Source of the DNA: BJHQ01 sp964654285
GTDB lineage: Bacteria > Planctomycetota > UBA11346
Direction of reading: 5' to 3'
Assembly (NCBI GenBank): GCA_964654285.1
Contig: CAZZJC010000007.1
Span: 1 to 64,000 of the forward strand
Length of the DNA stretch: 64,000 nt
In this document: positions 25,089-34,480 of the stretch, one piece after another
Numbering within the stretch: the stretch's first letter is position 1
How the letters are laid out: each line of letters begins with the position of its first letter
Translations under genes and position numbers: made by a program
The notes under the pieces: model-generated
What the model saw: the letters and a program-made list of their open reading frames with translations, nothing else
Databases searched by the model: none
What the model was told of the DNA's origin: nothing

Positions 25089-26861
25089 ATGGCCAACGTC
25101 GCCGGCTACAACCGCAAGCTCGTCGCGCTGCTGAAGAAGAACCAGCTCGCGGATGATGCGCAGCTCCAGCCCCTGATCGACAAGGCGGCCAAGGAGAGCC
25201 TGCTCCTGGCCACCCTGGTGGTGACGGAGCAGCTGCTCGATGAACCGACCCTGCTCGGGCTGGTCAGCGAGGACAATGGCAACCCGGTCATCGACCTCGA
25301 CAAGCTGACCATCGACATGGAAGGCCTGAAGCAGGCCAACAAGGGCGATGAACCCATCCCGGAGGACGTGGCCAAATTCAACTGCTGCATCCCGCTCGAC
25401 ATGATCGGCGACTTCCTGACCCTGGCGGTCGCGAATCCGTACGACGTGGTGATGATGGACAACATGAAGCTCCAGCTCGGCAAGCAGATCCTGCCGGTGG
25501 TCTCCAGCGAACGCGCCATCCAGAAGGCGATCGAGCTGGCGTACCACAAGCAGGAGAAGCAGATGCAGGAGCTGATGGATACGCTCCCGACGGATCAGGA
25601 ACTCGACCTCGGCGACGCCAAGCAGGACGAGAAGGACCAGGAGGAGGAGGACGACGACAAGGATCTCGCCTCGATGGGCGACGATTCCCCGGCGGTGAAG
25701 GTGGTGAAGCAGATCTTCGCCACCGCCCTGAAGAAGGGCGCGTCCGACATCCACATCGAGCCGATGGAGAAGCGCACCCGCGTCCGCCTGCGCATCGACG
25801 GCGTCCTGATCGAGGCGATGGACCTGCCGAAGAAGCTGGAAAAGTCGATGGTGTCGCGCATCAAGATCATGACCGACACGATGAACATCGCGGAACGCGG
25901 CAAGCCCCAGGACGGTCGCATCCAGATCTCGATGGAAGGCAAGAAGTGCGACGTCCGCGTGAGCTCGCTGCCGCTGGTCTACGGCGAGAAGATATGCATG
26001 CGTATCCTCGCCAAGGGCAACCTGAAGGACATGCGCGAGATCGGCTTCGAACCCCAGGTGCTGGAAGCCCTGGAAAAAGGGCTGTCCGCGCCCTACGGCA
26101 TGGTGCTGGTCACCGGGCCGACCGGTTCCGGCAAGTCGACCACGCTGTATTCCTGCCTGAAGACCGTGATGACCCCCGAGGACAACGTCAACACGGTGGA
26201 GGATCCGGTCGAATACGAGATCGAAGGCATCAACCAGTGCCACGTGAACCCCAAGCGCGGGCTCACCTTCGCCAACGCCCTGCGCGCCCTCCTGCGTCAG
26301 GACCCCGACACCATCATGATCGGTGAGATCCGCGACCAGGAGACCATCGAGATCGCGGTGAAGGCCGCCCTCACCGGCCACCTCGTGCTGTCCACCCTGC
26401 ACACCAACGACGCGCCGAGCACGATCACCCGCATCATCGACATGGGCATCGAGCCGTTCCTGGCCGCGAGCACCATCCTGAGCGTGCTCGCCCAGCGCCT
26501 CGGCCGCCGCCTGTGCAAGAACTGCAAGGCGGAGATGAGCAAGGACGAGCTGCCGACCAAGGATGAGCTCCTGCGCTACGGCTTCCTGCCCGAGGAGATC
26601 GAAGGCATCAAGCTGTGGAAGCCGGTCGGGTGCAGCCTGTGCTCGAAGGGCTACAAGGGCCGCTTCGCCCTGGTCGAATGCCTGGTGATGAACGACGACC
26701 TGCGCCGCTGCATCATCGGTGGCGGCACCGCCATCGACATCCGCAAGAAGGCGGTCGAGACCGGCATGATCACCCTGCGCCGCTGCGGCCTGCTCAATTC
26801 CATGCGTGGCGTCACCACGGTGGAGGAGGTCATGCGCCACACCGCCGGGGATGCCGACTGA
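25089..26861 (+). CDS. pilB: Type IV pilus assembly ATPase PilB
   Basis: The product has 590 residues. It polymerises pilin at the inner-membrane base. The N-terminal MshEN-like domain spans about 5-150, a strongly acidic linker follows at about 175-200 (KDQEEEDDDKDL), then the ATPase with Walker A GPTGSGKST (Lys349), TVEDPVEYEI, Walker B TIMIGEIRD, HTNDAPS, and a zinc site of four cysteines (C476, C479, C515, C518). The KQIFATALKKGASDIHIEP stretch is characteristic. It follows the MshEN gene by 35 bases. GspE of type II secretion is the alternative; the adjacent pilT favours PilB. Confidence 0.92.
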   Translation: MANVAGYNRKLVALLKKNQLADDAQLQPLIDKAAKESLLLATLVVTEQLLDEPTLLGLVSEDNGNPVIDLDKLTIDMEGLKQANKGDEPIPEDVAKFNCCIPLDMIGDFLTLAVANPYDVVMMDNMKLQLGKQILPVVSSERAIQKAIELAYHKQEKQMQELMDTLPTDQELDLGDAKQDEKDQEEEDDDKDLASMGDDSPAVKVVKQIFATALKKGASDIHIEPMEKRTRVRLRIDGVLIEAMDLPKKLEKSMVSRIKIMTDTMNIAERGKPQDGRIQISMEGKKCDVRVSSLPLVYGEKICMRILAKGNLKDMREIGFEPQVLEALEKGLSAPYGMVLVTGPTGSGKSTTLYSCLKTVMTPEDNVNTVEDPVEYEIEGINQCHVNPKRGLTFANALRALLRQDPDTIMIGEIRDQETIEIAVKAALTGHLVLSTLHTNDAPSTITRIIDMGIEPFLAASTILSVLAQRLGRRLCKNCKAEMSKDELPTKDELLRYGFLPEEIEGIKLWKPVGCSLCSKGYKGRFALVECLVMNDDLRRCIIGGGTAIDIRKKAVETGMITLRRCGLLNSMRGVTTVEEVMRHTAGDAD

Positions 26862-26948
26862 TCGTGCATGGATGCACGCCGCCCCGGCCGGGCGGTTGAA
26901 TCACCGACCGCGTTCCTCAGGTTGCCGCGCCGCAACCCAGGAGCATCC

Positions 26949-27560
26949 ATGGCCGATTCCGCCGTTTCCGCCCCATCCACTGCGAAGAAGGAAGGCAACC
27001 CCGCCGTGGTCGGCCTGGCCGGATTCGGCCTCACCACCCTGGTCCTCCAGTTCCACAACGTCGGCTGGATCGAGATCGGCCCGGTGATCTGGCTCGGCCT
27101 GATCTTCGGCGGCATCGCCCAGCTCATCGCCGGCTTCCAGGAGAAGAGCACCGGCAACAACCTCGGCTACTGCGCCTTCACCGCCTACGGCTGCTTCTGG
27201 CTGAGCCTCGTGCTCATGCTCATGGGCAGCAAGTTCGGCCTCTTCACCGTGACCGGCACCGAGGTCGGCCTGTACCTGCTCGCCTGGACGCTGTTCACCG
27301 CCATCCTCTGGTTCGCCGCCCTGCGCGCGAACGGGGCGCTGGCGGCGACGTTCTCGCTCCTGCTGCTGGGTTTCATCCTCCTCGACATCGCCCACTTCGT
27401 GCCTTCCAAGGAGGCGCAGGTCTTCTGGACCCGGGTCGCCGGCTACGAACTGATGATCTGCGCCCTGCACGCCTGGTACGCGATGGCGCACCACATCTAC
27501 AAGGATGTGTTCGGCCGCGACGTGCTGCCGGTCGGCCCGGCCTGGATCGGACCGAGGTAG
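26949..27560 (+). CDS. satP: Acetate/succinate permease of the GPR1/FUN34/YaaH family
   Basis: The product has 203 residues and six membrane helices. The family signature NPAVVGLAGFGLTT sits at about residues 16-29, and GYCAFTAYGCFWLS and HAWYAMAHH are also typical. Members take up acetate or succinate with protons through the inner membrane. The start at 26949 is preceded by a GGAG ribosome site in CCAGGAGCATCC. It follows pilB by 87 bases and is convergent with the Nudix gene. The substrate is inferred from the family. Confidence 0.85.
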   Translation: MADSAVSAPSTAKKEGNPAVVGLAGFGLTTLVLQFHNVGWIEIGPVIWLGLIFGGIAQLIAGFQEKSTGNNLGYCAFTAYGCFWLSLVLMLMGSKFGLFTVTGTEVGLYLLAWTLFTAILWFAALRANGALAATFSLLLLGFILLDIAHFVPSKEAQVFWTRVAGYELMICALHAWYAMAHHIYKDVFGRDVLPVGPAWIGPR

Positions 27561-27572
27561 CGGCCGCTGCGT

Positions 27573-28115
27573 TCACGCCGGCAGGTCGACCCGATCGCGG
27601 CCGGCCTGCACCGCCTGCAGCACCGCCGCATGCCACGGGCTGAGCGGCAGGCCGGGCAGGCTGGGCCAGGGCGCCCAGACCGGCACCGCCACATTGGCGC
27701 CTGCGCCGCGCTGCGGTGATGTCGGCGAGGTGGACATCGCCGCTCCACGGGCGGATGGCCGTGCGAACGGAGCGTCGTCGTCCACATCGACGTGGTTCGG
27801 TACCGCTGGCGCATCCGCGGGATCCCAGGCGCAGCGGAAGAACCGGGCGATGAACCAGGTTCCCTGCCACAGGTCGCAGGCGGATCCGGCGTCCGCGGGC
27901 GTCCAGCCGAGTTCCTCGTCGAGTTCGCGTTTCAGCGTGGTCAGAGCGTCCTCGCCTGCCTCGCGCCGGCCGCCGAAGCAGGTCAGCATGCCGGCCGCGA
28001 AGCGGACGCCGGGCGGGCGCAGCTCAAGCAGCAGCCAATCGCGCCGGTCGGCGATGATGGCGCAGGCGTAGTCGGGTTCGGGCACGGGATCAGGCCTGTT
28101 TCCGTTGCCAACCAA
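27573..28115 (-). CDS. Nudix hydrolase
   Basis: The product has 180 residues. The complete Nudix box runs from G49 to W71, with E55, R63-E64 and E67-E68 as metal ligands (GRREAGEDALTTLKRELDEELGW region). It would cleave a nucleoside diphosphate linked to another group; the substrate cannot be read from the sequence. The C-terminal half has a low-complexity loop around FARPSARGAAMSTSPTSPQ. Its first 26 bases overlap the 3' end of the upstream HExxH membrane protein gene, so the two are probably co-transcribed and translationally coupled. Confidence 0.82.
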   Translation of the reverse strand: MVGNGNRPDPVPEPDYACAIIADRRDWLLLELRPPGVRFAAGMLTCFGGRREAGEDALTTLKRELDEELGWTPADAGSACDLWQGTWFIARFFRCAWDPADAPAVPNHVDVDDDAPFARPSARGAAMSTSPTSPQRGAGANVAVPVWAPWPSLPGLPLSPWHAAVLQAVQAGRDRVDLPA

Positions 28116-28911
28116 GCAGGACGATCAGGACGATCAGGGAAACGATGCCCAGGGCGGCATGGGCGTAGAGCAGGCTATCCATGCCCACATCGAGGATTTC
28201 CGATAATCTGGTGAAATCATTGGCCAATATGCCGCCCTTCCCTTCCAGATAGCGTTCGCGCGCGTCGGGGTCGTAGATGACTTCGAAAGCGAAGGTCACG
28301 CTGCTCAACCAGATGAAGAATCCGAGAACGGCATAGAGCATCCCTTCGGCCTCGTGGTGGACGGCCCGGCCGGTGACCGCCCGGGAGAGAAAGACCAGGG
28401 CGAGCGCCAACTCGCAACCGTGGCCAGCATAGACGATGAGGGCGTGGTCAATGCCAACGAGCAGGATCAATCCATGCATGGCGGCGGCGGCGAAAAGAGG
28501 CCAGCGCCAACGTGTGGTCCACCCGGTGCGGATGGCCCAGATCCAAAGACCGCAGATGATAACCAGGAGGAAAACCATCGGCTTGTCGGCCGAATGGGTG
28601 ACACCACCGCCATGGGTGAGATCGAATTTGGGTATGGCCGGACGACCACACAGCCAGGCGCAGGCGGCATGGCCGGTTTCGTGCAGCAGGGTCACCAGCG
28701 TGTGCAGCAGGAAGTTGGTCAGGGGGAACAGCCATAGCGCCGTCGCTGAGCCCACCCCCACGGCAAGTCTGATCCAGGCTTGGGGGTGGAGGCCCCAAGT
28801 CGAGGCGGGCCCCGGGTGCGCAGTATCTAGATCCAGGCCGCAATGGGCGCACACCTGCCTGCCGGCGACGCGAAGGCGGCGCTGATGGGTACACGAAATG
28901 GAGGATGGCAT
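28090..28911 (-). CDS. Membrane protein with HExxH motif (M50-like)
   Basis: The product has 273 residues with about six membrane helices. H77-E78-T-G-H81 sits in the second helix (LVTLLHETGHAACAWLCG), as in M50-type intramembrane metalloproteases. A third ligand of NxDG type is not obvious, so activity is uncertain. The soluble N terminus has Cys7 and the pair C21-AH-C24, a possible small zinc site. It ends in a helix followed by QRKQA. It overlaps the Nudix gene downstream. The divergent penicillin-binding protein gene starts 110 bases away. A role in regulated membrane proteolysis is inference only. Confidence 0.65.
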   Translation of the reverse strand: MPSSISCTHQRRLRVAGRQVCAHCGLDLDTAHPGPASTWGLHPQAWIRLAVGVGSATALWLFPLTNFLLHTLVTLLHETGHAACAWLCGRPAIPKFDLTHGGGVTHSADKPMVFLLVIICGLWIWAIRTGWTTRWRWPLFAAAAMHGLILLVGIDHALIVYAGHGCELALALVFLSRAVTGRAVHHEAEGMLYAVLGFFIWLSSVTFAFEVIYDPDARERYLEGKGGILANDFTRLSEILDVGMDSLLYAHAALGIVSLIVLIVLLGWQRKQA

Positions 28912-29021
28912 TGCGGTTTGGATTGGATTCGATCCCCTTTGGCCAACAAGCCGCGAATCAGTCCGTCTGCGTGAATCGGTTGCCTGCCGTGCTCCGCCCC
29001 GCCTAATGCCGCCATCCCGTC

Positions 29022-32000
29022 ATGGTCGACCGCCTCTGGCTGCTTGCCGTCGTCTTCGCCCTGGTCGCGGTGGTGTTCTCGACCCGGCTGTTCCAGCTCC
29101 AGATCGTCGATGGGGCCGGTTACGCGCTGGAGGTCGAACGCTCGACCCTGCTGCGCGAATCGGTGCCGGCGCGGCGGGGGCGCATCCTCGACCGCAACGG
29201 GGCGCCGATCGCCGACACCAAGGCGGTCTACCATCTGGCGGTGGTCTTCGCCGAGCTCGAACTCGCCGGGCGCGCCCGCAGCGGGACGCCGCTCTGGCGC
29301 CTGGATGAGCGCCATTTCGACGCGCTGGTTGCGGATCTCACCGCCCGTCTGCGCTGGATCGGCCGGGGCCAGGGTCCGCGCGAGGTGCTGTTGGACACGC
29401 TGCTCAACCATCCGGCGGTGGCGGTGCGGTCCGGCGCGCGCGATCGGGTCAGGCAGGCCGACCTGTCCCTGGTCGCCTGCGCCCGCACCGCGCTCTCGCC
29501 GCTGCGCCAGGCCGGCAGCGCCAGCGCCGCGAAGAGCCAGGACCCGGATCCCCTCGCCGACACGGCGCGCCTGGCCGAGTCCGATCTCCTCAGCGACGAT
29601 CCCTGCCTGGCGCTCGAGCGCGAACTCGCGGCGCAATGGGGCGAGGCCGCGCTGGTGCTGTCGAGCGCCCAGTTCGCGCGGGTCGCGGCGATGATCGACG
29701 CCGACTACGCCAGCGCGATCGGCGCGGGCGGGCGCTGCCAGAGCGTGCTCGATCCCTTCGCCAGCGTGTACCGGCTGCGCGTGCCGGTCGCCCCGCCGGA
29801 GCAGAACCAGCCGGCGAGCGACCTGGAGGTGCGGATCATGCCGCTGCCGCGCCGGCACCAGGCCGAAGGCGCCCTGGCGCGGGTGCTGGGCGAGGACCAG
29901 GCGGTCCTGCACGAGCGCATCGAGCGCGCCATCCGCCTGGCGCGCGGTCGCCCGCCGGCGACCCGGCTCTTCTATGGCGCTGCGTCGGACGCCGAGCGCA
30001 TCGCGCCGTCGCTGCCGGTCGGCCAGGCGCTGTTCCCGATCAGCCTGCCCGAGGTGCCCGGCGCGCGCGAACGCGTCCTGATCATCCAGGGCGATTCCGG
30101 CGACGGCGCCGGCGTTTTCTCGCGCCTGGGTGCGCGCATCGGCGCCTCGCTCGGCATCGACGGCGTGCTCATCGAGGCCCTGATCGTCAAGCACGCCGAG
30201 CGGATCCGGGCGCTGACCAGCGACCGCGATTACCGCGTGCACCACCTCGTGCTCGATCCGCAACGGCTCGACCGCCTGGCCCAGCGCCTGGCTGCGGCGC
30301 TGACCGCGCTCGCCCGGTCGGTGAACGTGCTGGAGGTCGAACGCCAGCTCGCCGCCGCGCGCCGGCTCATCGATCGCGGCTGGCAGGGGCAGCGGGCGGC
30401 GGATCCGTTGCCGGTGGTGCGCGACGTGCCGCACGCGGTGGCGGTGCGCCTGTTCGGAGCCGATTCCCAGCCGCCCGACGAGGTGCGCCGGCGCTTCGAC
30501 GACGCCGATGCCATCCTGCCCGGGCTGGTCGTGCGGCTCGATGTCGGCCGCTCGTATCCGTTCCCGGAATCGAGCGCGCACCTCATCGGCCTGGTCGGGC
30601 GCGACCGCGACGCCGACGCCGGCGACGCCCTGCGCGGCACGAGCGGCCTCGAACGCCAGTATGATGCGCAGCTGAAGGGCAGCGGCGGCACCCGGTTGAA
30701 GATCCGCACCCCGGACGGGGTGCGCGTGCTGCGCGATGAGACCGCCCTGGCCGGCGCCGACCTGGTGACCGAGATCGACATGGAACTGCAGACCCTGGCC
30801 GAGGACAGCCTGGCCCGCTACATCGACCTGGCGAAGGAGCTGCGCGTTCCGACCGCACGGATGGAGGCCGCCGCGCCGGCCGGCCGGGGACGCGCCGGCT
30901 TCTGCCTGATCGACTGCCGCACCGGCGGCGTGCTTGCGCTCGCCTCGACACCCGGCATCCGCCTCGATCAGGTCGGCGAGCGGATCACTGAGGTGGGCCG
31001 GTTGGAGGCCGCCGCCAAGGCCGAGCCCGATCCCAGTCGCGCGGCTGATCTGCGTATGCAGGCGAAGCTGCTGGCGATCCCGCTGCACGACCACGCGAGC
31101 GAGGGCGAGCAGCCGCCGGGATCCTCATTCAAGATCCTCACCGCCCTGTGCGGCCTGGAACTCGGCGTGCTGACGCCGGGCGAGATCATCCACTGCCAGG
31201 GCTACATGGCGATGGTGAACGGCAAGAAGGTCCTGCGCGACCACGCGCCGGCCGGCAACTACGACCTCCAGGAGGCGATCCAGCATTCGTCGAACGTGTA
31301 CTTCGCCATCATCGCCGACCGCATCGCCAAGAAGGTCGGCCGCGAGGCCCTGTCGGGCTACGCCGACCGCATCGGTCTCGGCCGTGACAACGCGATCGAC
31401 ATCGAGCAGCAGAAGCCCCGCTTCGCCGGCGACCGGCGCTTCGGCCTGGTGCCCTCGCCGGCCAGCATCGCCAAGTTGCGGCCGACCGAACCGGCGTGGC
31501 TGCCCAGCGATTCCTGGCGCATGGGCATCGGCCAGTTCGCCTATGCCAGCCCGCTGCAATGCGCCTGCATCGCCGCCGCCGTCGCCAACGGCGGCCACGT
31601 CGTACGGCCATTCCTGGTCCGGCCGCAGTCGGGGCCGGTCATCGCTGACCTGAACATCCGCGTGGAATACCTCAACGAGGTCCGCCGCGGCATGGAGAAG
31701 GTCACCCAGGCCGGCGGCACCGCCTCGTCGCTCTTCCTCGAGGGCGAGAACAGCGGCATCCGCATCGCCGCCAAGACCGGCACCGCCGAATGGGGCAGCG
31801 CGGAGAGCCGTGCCGCCGGCCGCACCCCCGACCATGCCTGGCTGATCGGCTACGCCCCCGCCGACCGGCCGGTGGTCGCCTTCGCCTGCTTCATCCACAG
31901 CGGCACCTTCGGCGGCTCCGCCTGCACCCCGGTGGTGAAACGCATCCTGGAACGCTATTTCCGCAAGTACGGTCGCGAGGGCCACCGCGAGCCGGTCGTC

Positions 32001-32024
32001 CCCGGCCAGCCGGATCCGCACTGA
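29022..32024 (+). CDS. Class B penicillin-binding protein (PBP2-type), oversized
   Basis: The product has 1000 residues against about 600-650 for the family. It has one N-terminal membrane anchor (LWLLAVVFALVAVVF) and the pedestal motif RRGRILDRNGAPIAD. About 400 residues of unrecognised, arginine- and alanine-rich sequence follow (about 90-505). The canonical region then resumes (GRSYPFPESSAHLIGLVGR, GTSGLERQYD). The transpeptidase domain has S701-S-F-K704, S756-S-N758 and K918-TGT. It crosslinks peptidoglycan in the periplasm, probably in elongation, which implies that this organism makes peptidoglycan. No rodA-like gene follows. The insertion has no mucin-like or transmembrane signature. 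Confidence 0.85.
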   Translation: MVDRLWLLAVVFALVAVVFSTRLFQLQIVDGAGYALEVERSTLLRESVPARRGRILDRNGAPIADTKAVYHLAVVFAELELAGRARSGTPLWRLDERHFDALVADLTARLRWIGRGQGPREVLLDTLLNHPAVAVRSGARDRVRQADLSLVACARTALSPLRQAGSASAAKSQDPDPLADTARLAESDLLSDDPCLALERELAAQWGEAALVLSSAQFARVAAMIDADYASAIGAGGRCQSVLDPFASVYRLRVPVAPPEQNQPASDLEVRIMPLPRRHQAEGALARVLGEDQAVLHERIERAIRLARGRPPATRLFYGAASDAERIAPSLPVGQALFPISLPEVPGARERVLIIQGDSGDGAGVFSRLGARIGASLGIDGVLIEALIVKHAERIRALTSDRDYRVHHLVLDPQRLDRLAQRLAAALTALARSVNVLEVERQLAAARRLIDRGWQGQRAADPLPVVRDVPHAVAVRLFGADSQPPDEVRRRFDDADAILPGLVVRLDVGRSYPFPESSAHLIGLVGRDRDADAGDALRGTSGLERQYDAQLKGSGGTRLKIRTPDGVRVLRDETALAGADLVTEIDMELQTLAEDSLARYIDLAKELRVPTARMEAAAPAGRGRAGFCLIDCRTGGVLALASTPGIRLDQVGERITEVGRLEAAAKAEPDPSRAADLRMQAKLLAIPLHDHASEGEQPPGSSFKILTALCGLELGVLTPGEIIHCQGYMAMVNGKKVLRDHAPAGNYDLQEAIQHSSNVYFAIIADRIAKKVGREALSGYADRIGLGRDNAIDIEQQKPRFAGDRRFGLVPSPASIAKLRPTEPAWLPSDSWRMGIGQFAYASPLQCACIAAAVANGGHVVRPFLVRPQSGPVIADLNIRVEYLNEVRRGMEKVTQAGGTASSLFLEGENSGIRIAAKTGTAEWGSAESRAAGRTPDHAWLIGYAPADRPVVAFACFIHSGTFGGSACTPVVKRILERYFRKYGREGHREPVVPGQPDPH

Positions 32025-32167
32025 TTCGCGCCTTGTGTCCAATCACCGCCCAGAGGGTGATTGCCACGCCTGCAACCAGGTTGCTGCCGGTGCTTGGCAG
32101 GACTCCGGTCGGGATGCATGGTGCCATCAGCATGAACGCCAACCACCCTGGCCGGTATCACCTGGGC

Positions 32168-34474
32168 ATGCGACGCCCATCCATCCTGCCGGCCCTGGTG
32201 TGGTTGCTCGTCTCGGTGCTGGCCGCCGGCGAACCGCCGCGCCGGCCCGAAGCGGCCCGGCCCGCATACGCGGCCGGCGACTCGGTCGAGCTGCAAGGCC
32301 CGCTGACCACCGTGATCCCGCTGCGCCTGCCGGCGCGCACCGCCGACGGCCTGCCGACCGAGGTCGCCGATGCCGGACGCATCGGCGAGGTCACCCTGGT
32401 CGCCGATCTCGATGTGCCGGCTGATGCCCCGGCCGATCTCGGGGTCGGGGCGTTCGTGATCGACCAGCACGGCACCTGGTTCCAGGCCCTGCATCCGGAT
32501 CCGCTCCGGCCCGGCCGCAACCGCCTCGTCTTCGCCCTGGGACGCGGCGAAGCGCTGGTGCAGGAGCCTGGTCGTGGCGCCTGGGGCCCGCGCGAGGCCG
32601 GACTCAGCCGCGGGACCGGCCTGTTCCTGTGGTCTGCGGGGGCCAGCCGCACCCGCATCCGGGTGCTGGAATTCGCGGTGAAGCCGCTCGAAAAGCCGGA
32701 TGGCGCCAGCGGCGGCGCCTTGGCCGATCTCGTCCTGCCCGGCTTCGATGCCCAGGTCGGCACCTGCGCCGTGGTCGCCGGCGAGCGCTGGGAGCTCGCC
32801 GTCCGGCCCGATCCCTTCCCGGTGAACCCCTACGATCCCGACGAGTTCAGTCTCGACGCCGAGATCACCCGGCCGGATGGCACGCAGGTGCGCCTGCCCG
32901 GATTCCACGCCCTGCCCATGGTCAACCGCGATCGCGGCGATGCCGAGATGGTCGAACCGAACGGCGCGGGCACCTTCCGGGTGCGCTTCCGGCCGTCGCA
33001 ACCCGGCAGCCATGGTGTGCGGCTGATCGCCCGCTGGGGCGGCGGCAAGCCCACCACCACCGTCCTGCCGGCGCTGGTCGTGGAGGGCAAACCATGGAAC
33101 GGCTGGGTGCGGGTCGACCGCGAGGATCCGCGCTTCCTCAGCGTCGACGGCAGGTTCCATTGGCCGATCGGGCTCAACATCCGCTCGGTCAACGATGCGC
33201 GCGGCCGGGACAAGCTGGGATCGAAGCTGACCCCGGATCGCGGCAGCCTCTCCTATGCCGCCTACCTCGCCCGGCTGGCGGCTGGCGGCGGCGACACGGC
33301 CGAGATCTGGATGTCCTCGTGGAACCTGGCCCTGGAATGGCGCGCCGACTGGCCGGGCTACCAGGGGCGCGGTTTCGTGAACGAGGCCAACGCCTGGCGC
33401 CTCGACCGCATCCTGGATGCCGCCTGGCGCGACGGCGTGCGCATCAACCTGGTGATCGACAACCACGGCAAGGGCTCGTCCGGCACCGACCGCGAATGGC
33501 AGCACAATCCCTGGAACCGCGCCCTGGGTGGGCCGATCAACCAGGCCTCGGGCCTGTTCAGCGATCCCGCCGCCCTCGCCGGCCAGGACCGGCTCCGCCG
33601 CTACATCGCCGGCCGCTGGGCCGATCATCCGGCGGTGCTGGCCTGGAAATTGTGGAGCGAGGTGAAGCTCACCGATGGCGGCAAGGGCGGACTCTCGGCC
33701 GACTGGCATGCCCAGGCCGCGAAGCGCTGGGCCGAACTCGACGCCTACGGCCATCCCGTCACCACCCACTGGCAGGGCGACTACCGGGTCGTCGAGCCGG
33801 CGACGGCGCAGCTCCCAGGCCTGACGATGCTGTGCATCGACGCCTACATCTCGCGCAAGAACAAGAGCCCGGGCGTCCAGATCACCGACCTGATCGCCGA
33901 CAGCATCCATGATCCCGCGCGCGGCCTGGCCCAGTACGGCAAGCCGGTGCTGGTCACCGAATACGGCGGCAGTTCGAGCGGATGCCCCGAACCGCAGATG
34001 ATCGCCGCCCATGCCAGCGCTCCCTGGGCAGCCCTGGTCAGCGGCCACGCCGGCAGCCCGATGCTGTGGTGGTTCGAATGGGTCGACCAGGGCCAGCGGT
34101 GGGCGCCATTCGCCGCCATCCGCGCCTTCCTGATCGGCGAAGACCTGCGCCATGCCAAGGGCCGTTCGGTCCTCGTGGCCGCCACCGCGTCCGGCACGAC
34201 GCTCTGGTCCCGCGCCTGGGTCCGCCCCGGCCGGATCCTCGGCTACTGCTGCGACAGCGACTGGACCAACGACGGCCTGGCCGGCGAACCGCTCAGCGGC
34301 ATCCGCATCGTCCTCGGCGAACAGGTGAAGCCTGGCGCGATGAGCGTCGAATGGTGGGACGCCGACCGTGGCGTCCTCAAGCACACCGAGTCGCTCGCCC
34401 ACGCGGGCGGCCCGCTCGTCCTGACGCCCCCGGCATTCCGCCGGCACATCGGGTTCAAGGTGATACGGAAATGA
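32168..34474 (+). CDS. Secreted DUF5060 glycoside hydrolase (GH5-like barrel)
   Basis: The product has 768 residues. The start at 32168 (MRRPSILPALVWLLVSVLAAG) gives a signal peptide; in-frame ATGs at 32114 and 32132 are alternatives. Part order: an N-terminal beta region, a DUF5060 domain at about 190-310 (RWELAVRPDPFPVNPYDPDEF, GTFRVRFRPSQPGSHGV), then a (beta/alpha)8 barrel with HWPIGLNIRS, INLVIDNHG and NPWNRALGG. Glu498 (KLWSEVK) and Glu598 (LVTEYGG) are 100 residues apart and fit the acid/base and nucleophile of clan GH-A. The substrate is likely a polysaccharide. It ends 6 bases from the convergent O-antigen-ligase-like gene. Confidence 0.75.
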   Translation: MRRPSILPALVWLLVSVLAAGEPPRRPEAARPAYAAGDSVELQGPLTTVIPLRLPARTADGLPTEVADAGRIGEVTLVADLDVPADAPADLGVGAFVIDQHGTWFQALHPDPLRPGRNRLVFALGRGEALVQEPGRGAWGPREAGLSRGTGLFLWSAGASRTRIRVLEFAVKPLEKPDGASGGALADLVLPGFDAQVGTCAVVAGERWELAVRPDPFPVNPYDPDEFSLDAEITRPDGTQVRLPGFHALPMVNRDRGDAEMVEPNGAGTFRVRFRPSQPGSHGVRLIARWGGGKPTTTVLPALVVEGKPWNGWVRVDREDPRFLSVDGRFHWPIGLNIRSVNDARGRDKLGSKLTPDRGSLSYAAYLARLAAGGGDTAEIWMSSWNLALEWRADWPGYQGRGFVNEANAWRLDRILDAAWRDGVRINLVIDNHGKGSSGTDREWQHNPWNRALGGPINQASGLFSDPAALAGQDRLRRYIAGRWADHPAVLAWKLWSEVKLTDGGKGGLSADWHAQAAKRWAELDAYGHPVTTHWQGDYRVVEPATAQLPGLTMLCIDAYISRKNKSPGVQITDLIADSIHDPARGLAQYGKPVLVTEYGGSSSGCPEPQMIAAHASAPWAALVSGHAGSPMLWWFEWVDQGQRWAPFAAIRAFLIGEDLRHAKGRSVLVAATASGTTLWSRAWVRPGRILGYCCDSDWTNDGLAGEPLSGIRIVLGEQVKPGAMSVEWWDADRGVLKHTESLAHAGGPLVLTPPAFRRHIGFKVIRK

Positions 34475-34480
34475 GCAGGA

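Noticed and set aside
28827..31094. A 755-codon minus-strand frame opposite the penicillin-binding protein
   Set aside because: Antisense shadow; the plus-strand gene has the SxxK, SxN and KTG motifs.
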